This document shows, one piece after another, positions 6,435 to 11,336 of a stretch of DNA of 11,336 nucleotides. The position numbers and the translations under genes were made by a program. The stretch comes from Smithellaceae bacterium (lineage in GTDB: Bacteria; Desulfobacterota; Syntrophia; Syntrophales; Smithellaceae). The notes beneath the pieces were generated by a model. It searched no databases and was not told where the DNA came from. It saw nothing but the letters and a program-made list of their open reading frames with translations. The stretch spans positions 1 through 11,336 of the forward strand of contig JAQVLL010000033.1 of assembly GCA_028704195.1 (NCBI GenBank), given 5' to 3'. Position 1 is the first letter of the stretch; each line of letters starts with the position of its first letter.

Positions 6435-7962
6435 ATCGACCTGCCCCCCTGTGCTGGGGACGCAGCAGATCATAAACGGTTTTCACCGGATTAAAAACAA
6501 TCAGAGGGAGCTCAACAAATACGGTATTCCAGTATGCCATCCCGCCATTCCACAGCCCTGGCATCTCCTGGGCTTTGAGACGCATCCCCTTCTCCGTTTT
6601 GGGAATGATTAAATAAGCATCACTGTTGACATAATCAGCCAGATTAAATTTTTTGCCACAATGATTTTTTGTGCAGCAGACCATATCGACCGGGTTAAAA
6701 TAAGAAGCCCGCGACCAGATGCTCTTTTGAGTAGGCCGGTTTTGATCAACATGGGCTGATTCCACGATCTGCAGGGTTTGCGATTTGTCTTCCTCCCTGA
6801 CCCAGAATGGCGCGCCGCCTGGCTCCCCTTCATTTCGTACCATCCCGCAGATTCGCATTGGACGGTTTAAATGGGAAAAAAGCTGTCGCCGTCTTTCTTG
6901 CGGGGAAAGTTTTGAAAAATTCTTTGAAAAGCTCCTGTTCAATTCCACACGGCAAAAATCCGTTATCACTTCCAATTCATCGACTGTAAGGTGGCCTTTT
7001 TCCAGCTGCCGAATCATCGTAAAAATAGCATTTCGCAATTGCAGAGCCAGCCCGCCCAGCATTTTCTTGTAAGGCAGGATTTTATGCTGAAGGTCATCCG
7101 GCACAATATTGTCGATGTTTTTGACAAATATCAGGTCCGCATCCAGATTCTGAAGATTCCGGATGAGTGCGCCGTGTCCACCTGGCCTGAACACCAGACG
7201 ACCGGTTCCGTCGCGGAGTGGCAGATTTTTCTCATCAACCGCCAGGATATTCGTAGCGGGAGACTGCACAGACAAATCCACTTTGAATCGTACCTGACAG
7301 CGTTTTTCATACTGCGGAACCATCCGCTTCATTAGGGCCCTGACATCCCTAACATGTTCGGCTGAAACGGTAAAATGCAAACGGCAAAATCTCCGGGTTC
7401 CGGCAGTAAAGCCTGCGGCTTCCATGAGATGCTCTTCGAGAGCTGTCCTGACTTCGCCGTTACGATAGGCATGGAAAGGGATGAGCGCTTTTGGCAGCCA
7501 GCCAAAACGAAGACCGTTCGCGAGAAGAATATAACCAAGAAGCGCCCCGACATTCTTTTGCTTCATGCTCTGATGAGCCGACTCGTCTTTTTGAAGGATT
7601 GAAATGAAAGGCATTTTGTTTAAATCGGCAAAAAAAGACCGATCCATTGCGTCACTGCCGAAACTGCCGTTTTGTGCCGCTGCAAACCAGTCCGCGAACA
7701 TACGGCTGGCAGCCCCGGACGCTGGTACAAATTTTAATATTTTGCATTGATCCGCTTCTGCATCGTAAAACTGAATCAGTTTTTTTCTTTGCGAGGGTGT
7801 TACGGCGCGAATCCCGTCACCCACGGTACAGGGCCTCTCCAGTTGCAAATAGCGCCGTCCTCGGGAATAGATGGCCAGCTGTCTTTCCACATCTGAATCG
7901 GAAAGCCCCATTGACGTTATTTGTTCGATATCTTTTTTTGAAAAAGAAAAACGGTTTTTCAT
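6427..7962 (-). CDS. DUF4301 family protein, nucleotidyltransferase-like
   Basis: This is a 511-residue cytoplasmic protein with the hallmark blocks of DUF4301: FVPASGAASRMF (78-89), PKALIPFHAY (157-166), RTALEEHLMEAAG (172-184), LVFRPGGHGALIRNL (256-270), FVKNIDNIVPDD (279-290), CGMVRNEGEPGGAPFWV (372-388) and YFNPVDMVC (421-429). No function is established that I know of. The order of a glycine-rich segment followed by Arg (80-87), then PKALIP (157-162), then an NIDN acidic motif (282-285), recalls sugar-1-phosphate nucleotidyltransferases such as UDP-sugar pyrophosphorylases. A nucleotide-sugar or related transfer reaction is therefore my inference. A cysteine cluster (CCTKNHC, 429-435) could bind a metal, but I cannot say it is conserved. 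The start at 7962 lies 9 nt after the NSS transporter stop and has only a weak ribosome binding site, so it is probably translated with the transporter. Confidence 0.85.
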   Translation of the reverse strand: MKNRFSFSKKDIEQITSMGLSDSDVERQLAIYSRGRRYLQLERPCTVGDGIRAVTPSQRKKLIQFYDAEADQCKILKFVPASGAASRMFADWFAAAQNGSFGSDAMDRSFFADLNKMPFISILQKDESAHQSMKQKNVGALLGYILLANGLRFGWLPKALIPFHAYRNGEVRTALEEHLMEAAGFTAGTRRFCRLHFTVSAEHVRDVRALMKRMVPQYEKRCQVRFKVDLSVQSPATNILAVDEKNLPLRDGTGRLVFRPGGHGALIRNLQNLDADLIFVKNIDNIVPDDLQHKILPYKKMLGGLALQLRNAIFTMIRQLEKGHLTVDELEVITDFCRVELNRSFSKNFSKLSPQERRRQLFSHLNRPMRICGMVRNEGEPGGAPFWVREEDKSQTLQIVESAHVDQNRPTQKSIWSRASYFNPVDMVCCTKNHCGKKFNLADYVNSDAYLIIPKTEKGMRLKAQEMPGLWNGGMAYWNTVFVELPLIVFNPVKTVYDLLRPQHRGAGRFK

Positions 7963-7971
7963 GTTTGTCTG

Positions 7972-9333
7972 CTACCGCCAGAAGGTATCGTAAATGCCCA
8001 CGGCCAGGATGAAAAGGATCAGTACAGGGACAACATAACGGATCAGCAGGGCCCACCCTGCTCCGACGGAAAATGCCTTGTGGCCTTTATTGACTTCGTG
8101 AACCGCATGCTTGATTCCCCATACGTATCCGGTAAAGACAGCCATCAAGAATCCTCCCATCGGCAGGAAGATGCTGTTGGCAAACCAGTCGTAGGTGTCG
8201 AGCAGATCAGTATTCAAACCGGGGAAGGAAAAATCTTTCAGAACACTGTAGCCCAGGGTCGCCGGCAGCCCGACAACAAAAATGACCATTCCCACGCAGA
8301 TAGCAGCCTGCCTTCGGGACCAGCCCTTTTCGTCGATCAGCCAGGCCGTTACCACTTCCAGAAGGGATATAGCCGAGGTCAGGGCGGCAATTCCCAACAG
8401 AAAGAAAAACAGTACCCCGAAAATACTACCCAGGGGCATCTGCGCAAAGACGGCAGGCAGGGTAATAAACGCCAGTCCAGGTCCTGCCCCGGGCTTAAAC
8501 CCCAGGGCGAAAATAGCGGGAAACAGGGCAAAACCGGCCAGCAGGGCAATGCCGGTATCGAGACTTAACACCCAGGCCGCGCTGGCCGGAATCTCGTCTT
8601 TTTCGTTCAGGTAACTTCCGTAAGTAATCAGGGCGCCCATTCCGAGGCTCAGTGAAAAGAAGGCCTGCGCCAGGGCGGCAAGCAGCGTCCTGCCTGTCAC
8701 TTTCGTGAAATCCGGTTTCAGGTAATAGGTAAGACCCTCACCGGCACCCGGCAGGGTGACGGCCCTGATAATCAGGATTATCAGCAGCACAAAGAGGATG
8801 GGCATCAGGATCGTTGACCAGCGTTGAATGCCTTTGACTACGCCTGCGGCGATGATACCGACCGTGAGTATCATAAAAAGAGCCTGCCAGGCTATCGGTT
8901 CCCAGATGTTGCTTATATGGTTTTTAAAAGCAACTGCGTGGTCTATTCCCGGACTGTTTGTTGCGATGACGACCTTATAAATGTATGCAAACGACCAGCC
9001 GGCTACCACGGAATAATAGGAAAGAATGACAAATCCGGTAAACACTCCGAGCGCTCCCACCAACCACCAGGGAGTGTTCGGGGCAAGAATTTTAAAAACC
9101 CCGACGGGGTCCCGCTGCGATGCGCGCCCCAAAACGATTTCAGTCACGACCAAAGGATAGCCAAGCAGCAAAATGGCGAGCAGGTATATCAACATGAACG
9201 CCGCTCCGCCGTGCTCTCCTGTCATGTAGGGAAATCGCCAGATATTTCCCAGGCCGATGGCCGAGCCTGCAGCGGCAAGAATAAATCCTATGCGGTTTGC
9301 CCAGTGTTCGCGGTTTTTCCCTGAATTGATCAT
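7972..9333 (-). CDS. Sodium:neurotransmitter symporter (NSS/SNF) family transporter, 11-helix bacterial type
   Basis: This is a 453-residue inner-membrane transporter of the LeuT fold that imports an amino acid or related amine with sodium. TM1 carries AAGSAIGLGN (21-30) and WRFPY (32-36), the unwound segment whose backbone and Asn30 bind sodium and substrate. TM6 carries FFSLSLGMGALITYGSYL (225-242) and TM8 carries ALTSAISLLE (317-326), with Thr319/Ser320 matching the second sodium site. I count eleven membrane segments, and the length equals the short MhsT-like class lacking TM12. Asp259 in TM7 (SLDTGIALLAG) lies where chloride-independent bacterial members place an acidic residue; the exact alignment is inferred. 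The frame is open back to 9453, but GGAGGG lies before the ATG at 9333, and the promoter at 9389-9417 lies inside the longer frame, ruling that one out. The DUF4301 gene follows after 9 nt. Confidence 0.93.
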   Translation of the reverse strand: MINSGKNREHWANRIGFILAAAGSAIGLGNIWRFPYMTGEHGGAAFMLIYLLAILLLGYPLVVTEIVLGRASQRDPVGVFKILAPNTPWWLVGALGVFTGFVILSYYSVVAGWSFAYIYKVVIATNSPGIDHAVAFKNHISNIWEPIAWQALFMILTVGIIAAGVVKGIQRWSTILMPILFVLLIILIIRAVTLPGAGEGLTYYLKPDFTKVTGRTLLAALAQAFFSLSLGMGALITYGSYLNEKDEIPASAAWVLSLDTGIALLAGFALFPAIFALGFKPGAGPGLAFITLPAVFAQMPLGSIFGVLFFFLLGIAALTSAISLLEVVTAWLIDEKGWSRRQAAICVGMVIFVVGLPATLGYSVLKDFSFPGLNTDLLDTYDWFANSIFLPMGGFLMAVFTGYVWGIKHAVHEVNKGHKAFSVGAGWALLIRYVVPVLILFILAVGIYDTFWR

Positions 9334-9388
9334 TGCTTTTCCCTCCACCATCGCGATCCATCCGATGGAAAGATTCTTTTCGCGGCGA

Positions 9389-9417
9389 ACTATAGGAATT
9401 TCCTTGCAGAGTGTCAA
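9389..9417 (-). promoter_or_regulatory. Near-consensus sigma70 promoter for the transporter/DUF4301 operon
   Basis: On the minus strand a perfect TTGACA (9417-9412) is followed after exactly 17 bases by TATAGT (9394-9389), five of six matches to the -10. Transcription would start near 9382, about 50 nt before the transporter ATG at 9333. This is the strongest promoter in the window by sequence. Confidence 0.78.
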
Positions 9418-9476
9418 GGTAAAATGCGCGATTCTTCTGCAAAACCTGGTCACCGCCTATCCACTGAATGCATAGA

Positions 9477-9505
9477 TAATGATCAGATCAATATTATGAT
9501 CATTA
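9477..9505. repeat. Inverted repeat, probable operator between the transporter and purC genes
   Basis: TAATGATCA (9477-9485) and TGATCATTA (9497-9505) are perfect complements separated by 11 bases, so arm centres lie about 20 bases, two helical turns, apart. A smaller palindrome TGATC-A-GATCA (9480-9490) is nested in it. The site lies about 60 bases upstream of the transporter -35 and about 15 bases upstream of the candidate purC -35. The 366-base gap between the transporter and purC starts (9334-9699) contains this repeat, the two promoters and leaders, and nothing else I can identify. Confidence 0.5.
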
Positions 9506-9520
9506 AAAACAAAACAGGGA

Positions 9521-9549
9521 TTGATACGCTGCCGCACAAGCTATTTATT
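9521..9549 (+). promoter_or_regulatory. Candidate promoter for purC
   Basis: TTGATA (9521-9526) is followed after 17 bases by TTTATT (9544-9549), a four-of-six match to the -10. The spacing is ideal but the -10 is weak. Transcription would start near 9556, giving a leader of about 145 nt before the chosen purC start. I see no clear riboswitch fold in that leader. Confidence 0.35.
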
Positions 9550-9699
9550 TGTAGATTTTAGCAGAAAAATCGTGTATCGCTTTCACCATTATTAACAGTA
9601 GCGGCAAGGAAGGCGTTTTCATCTTGCATGGAAAACCCCGTTTTGAACCATCAGACTAAACTCTTTTATGGACTTCAGGTTGTTAAGGAGAAAATTCAA

Positions 9700-10533
9700 A
9701 TGGCGGAAAAAAATCTTGTTTACAGGGGCAAATCAAAAGACGTTTTTAGCATAACGGAAGGAGCCTATTCAGGAAAATATCGTTTTGTCTTCACGGACAG
9801 AGCCACGGGCTACATCGAAAACGGTAAAACCGTTTTCGATCCAGGATATGATGTTGTTGTGGGCGAGATCCCCGGTAAAGGGTCCATCGCCTGCCGGTTT
9901 GCCACTCATTTCTTCCGTCTGCTCAAAGAAAGAGGCATTCCTACGCACTACATTGATACCATCCATGAAAATGAAATGATCGTGGAACCTGCCGTTCCCT
10001 TGAGCATGCAGGTGGAAGCGCCGGAGTTTCCCGGATCATCGCCGCTTTCGAACCTGGAATTCACATGGAGGAACAATGCGACCGGAAGTTTCTGGAGAAG
10101 ATATCCTTTCGTAACGCCCTGCAAGAATCTGCACAGGGTGGTCGAGGCATGGACAAAAGGGGACGTCGACACTCTGATTACGCTCGAAGCCCTTCAAGAA
10201 ACAGGCGCGCTGACCAAAGACGAAATCACACAGAGCGTAGAGCTTGTTCAGAACATTGCCGAAATCGTTTCGCAGGAATTCACCGCAAAGGATCTCCATG
10301 TCATTGACGGCAAATTCGAACTGGGCAGGCTACAGTCCGGAAGCGGAAAAATTGTATTGATCGATGAAATCTCGCCTGATGTATTGCGTGTCTGCCGCGG
10401 ATTTGCGCCGGACGTGGCAGGGAATTGCACGCTCTACAAACAATGTACGGTGACCAATGACTCGGAAGGCAAGAGAACGGTTAAAAATAAAAATCAGGTA
10501 TCGGCCTCGGAATTTGTTAATATTTTTCTCTAG
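9700..10533 (+). CDS. purC: Phosphoribosylaminoimidazole-succinocarboxamide synthase (SAICAR synthetase), divergent type
   Basis: This enzyme joins aspartate to CAIR using ATP to give SAICAR in de novo purine synthesis, in the cytoplasm. The 277-residue protein opens with VYRGKSKDVF (7-16), the family's nucleotide-binding start. GIPTHYID (79-86), WRNNATGSFWRR (123-134, in place of the usual VVRNRAAGS), VIDGKFELGR (201-210) and DEISPDVLR (222-230) follow in the expected order. It differs from E. coli PurC at many positions and resembles the longer clostridial-type variants, for example FDPG at 46-49. The frame is open 24 codons upstream to 9628, but AAGGAG nine bases before the ATG at 9700 and the alignment both favour 9700. 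No other purine gene is adjacent, so purC stands alone. It is divergent from the transporter operon and followed by a 154-base gap. Confidence 0.9.
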   Translation: MAEKNLVYRGKSKDVFSITEGAYSGKYRFVFTDRATGYIENGKTVFDPGYDVVVGEIPGKGSIACRFATHFFRLLKERGIPTHYIDTIHENEMIVEPAVPLSMQVEAPEFPGSSPLSNLEFTWRNNATGSFWRRYPFVTPCKNLHRVVEAWTKGDVDTLITLEALQETGALTKDEITQSVELVQNIAEIVSQEFTAKDLHVIDGKFELGRLQSGSGKIVLIDEISPDVLRVCRGFAPDVAGNCTLYKQCTVTNDSEGKRTVKNKNQVSASEFVNIFL

Positions 10534-10625
10534 TGGCTGTAACTGACAGAGCCATCATCGCGCAATGGTTTCCCAACGTTTTTAAGGCGGATACTTGTTA
10601 TTCATTGCAACAGAAAAGTGAAAAA

Positions 10626-10691
10626 ATGCGTAAAGAATCCCCTATCACCAGCAACAAAGAGACTTTTTTCTACCGAGAGGGTCGATTTTGA
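10626..10691 (+). CDS. Possible 21-codon upstream ORF overlapping the lytic transglycosylase start
   Basis: An ATG at 10626 opens a 21-residue basic peptide (begins MRKESPITSN) that stops with TGA at 10689-10691. The stop overlaps the TTG start of the next gene as TTGA, an arrangement typical of translational coupling. Only a poor purine-rich stretch precedes the ATG, and an ORF this short can arise by chance. I see no codon run suggesting attenuation. Confidence 0.2.
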   Translation: MRKESPITSNKETFFYREGRF

Positions 10692-11336
10692 AAAAAGAAA
10701 CTTACACGGCACTTTATTTTGCTGTTTGCTTATTGATGGTTACGGGCATGGCATCAACCGGTTATGCTTCGGAAAAGATGTCGCATGGGCAGACACTGGT
10801 TGAAGCAATCAGGATGAATAAACCGCTTGACTTCTGTGGTGAAGCGGTCCCCCTTGACGATCCGGACGTCAAAGAACGCCTGGAAAGAGAGATGCTGCTT
10901 TCACTGGACAACAGCGATGATCTTATTCTCTGGCTGAAAAGAGCCAAACGATACTTCCCTGAAATTGAAAGGGTGCTGAAGGAAAACGGCCTGCCGGATG
11001 ATCTGAAATATATCACCATCGCGGAAAGTTCGTTGAGGCCGCTGGCGTTTTCCCACAAGGGGGCCTCGGGACCCTGGCAATTTATCCCGAGCACCGGGAC
11101 AAGATATGGGCTGATCGTTGGCAATGATATTGACGAAAGAAGAAATATCTATAAATCAACGCCTGCCGCCGTAAGATATCTTAGAAACCTTTACTCCATG
11201 TTTGCTTCCTGGACCCTCGCGGCAGCCGCATATAATATGGGAGAAAACGGCCTGAGAACGGAAATGACGATGCAGCGCGTGGATAATTACTATAAACTTT
11301 ACCTCAACAGTGAAACCAGTCGATACGTTTTCCGAA
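10688..11336 (+). CDS. MltD-like lytic murein transglycosylase (SLT domain), C-terminus cut by window edge
   Basis: The first 216 residues are present. A signal peptide covers 1-27 (hydrophobic 8-21, cleavage probable after GYA), so the enzyme acts in the periplasm. A helical stretch with LWLKRAKRYFPEIERVLKENGLP (81-103) leads into the SLT catalytic domain: ITIAESSLRP (109-118) with catalytic Glu113, GASGPWQFIPSTG (125-137), YGL (140-142) and AAAYNMGENGL (179-189). This is the MltD pattern; such enzymes cut the MurNAc-GlcNAc bond of peptidoglycan and form the 1,6-anhydro product. MltD proteins often end in LysM repeats, which would lie beyond the edge. The start is TTG: GAGAGGG lies six bases upstream, and the frame has a TAA at 10631-10633 with no ATG or GTG between. 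The nearest in-frame ATG lies inside the signal peptide. Confidence 0.9.
   Translation, partial: MKKETYTALYFAVCLLMVTGMASTGYASEKMSHGQTLVEAIRMNKPLDFCGEAVPLDDPDVKERLEREMLLSLDNSDDLILWLKRAKRYFPEIERVLKENGLPDDLKYITIAESSLRPLAFSHKGASGPWQFIPSTGTRYGLIVGNDIDERRNIYKSTPAAVRYLRNLYSMFASWTLAAAAYNMGENGLRTEMTMQRVDNYYKLYLNSETSRYVFR

Noticed and set aside
8080..8614. Open frames of 162 and 110 codons on the plus strand
   Set aside because: They are antisense to the NSS transporter, whose motifs run through this stretch; the translations are low-quality and Gln/Arg/Gly-rich.
8824..9324. 166-codon open frame on the plus strand
   Set aside because: It is antisense to the N-terminal half of the transporter, with no ribosome binding site or recognisable motif.
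9334..9453. N-terminal extension of the transporter by 40 residues
   Set aside because: The strongest promoter in the window lies inside this stretch, the extension is not part of the NSS fold, and a good ribosome binding site precedes 9333.
9628..9699. N-terminal extension of PurC by 24 residues
   Set aside because: The extension matches no PurC, and AAGGAG lies at a suitable distance before the ATG at 9700.
10534..10560. Short hairpin (TGGCT with AGCCA) just after purC
   Set aside because: The stem has five pairs with an eleven-base loop and no T-tract, so it is not a credible terminator.
1..11336. CRISPR array, tRNA, rRNA, insertion sequence or phage genes
   Set aside because: No repeated spacer pattern, tRNA-like fold, rRNA-like stretch, transposase or phage protein was seen by reading either strand.

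Overview
The window looks like ordinary chromosomal sequence from a Gram-negative bacterium with roughly balanced base composition. The signs are an outer-membrane-type lipoprotein, a periplasmic lytic transglycosylase and a secreted LysM protein. The gene mix (DUF1385, DUF4301, a divergent PurC, a LysM protein, and a PP-loop thiouridylase fused to an NFACT-R-like domain) suggests an anaerobic Desulfobacterota/Syntrophales-type organism. That assignment is inference from gene content; no marker gene in the window fixes it. I see no rRNA, tRNA, CRISPR array, insertion sequence or phage gene, and no broken gene apart from two cut by the window edges.

Layout. (1) 2471 down to 1, minus strand: a tight five-gene operon with a small helical protein, an HD-domain phosphohydrolase, a lipoprotein, MscL, and a 3-hydroxyisobutyryl-CoA hydrolase-like enzyme cut by the left edge. 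An extended -10 promoter drives it. (2) 2632-3501, plus strand: a DUF1385 membrane protein transcribed divergently. (3) 3701-5377, plus: a secreted protein with two LysM domains and its own promoter, ended by a hairpin-plus-T-tract. That hairpin lies only 16 nt before the next gene. (4) 5460-6434, plus: a PP-loop tRNA thiouridylase-like protein with a C-terminal NFACT-R-type domain. (5) 9333 down to 6427, minus: an 11-helix sodium:amino-acid (NSS) symporter followed 9 nt later by a DUF4301 protein. The DUF4301 stop overlaps the end of the thiouridylase gene by 8 nt, tail to tail. (6) 9700-10533, plus: purC, divergent from the transporter. The shared control region holds a near-consensus promoter and a 9-bp inverted repeat. 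(7) 10688 to the right edge, plus: an MltD-like lytic transglycosylase starting at TTG and cut by the edge.

Functional themes. The envelope genes (mscL, lipoprotein, LysM protein, lytic transglycosylase, DUF1385) are scattered among nucleotide and tRNA genes (HD phosphohydrolase, thiouridylase, purC). The genes most worth attention are the transporter/DUF4301 pair, because DUF4301 carries sugar-nucleotidyltransferase-like motifs, and the thiouridylase/NFACT-R fusion preceded by a possible attenuator. I do not see a clear, wholly new multi-gene system; the findings are leads of moderate strength.
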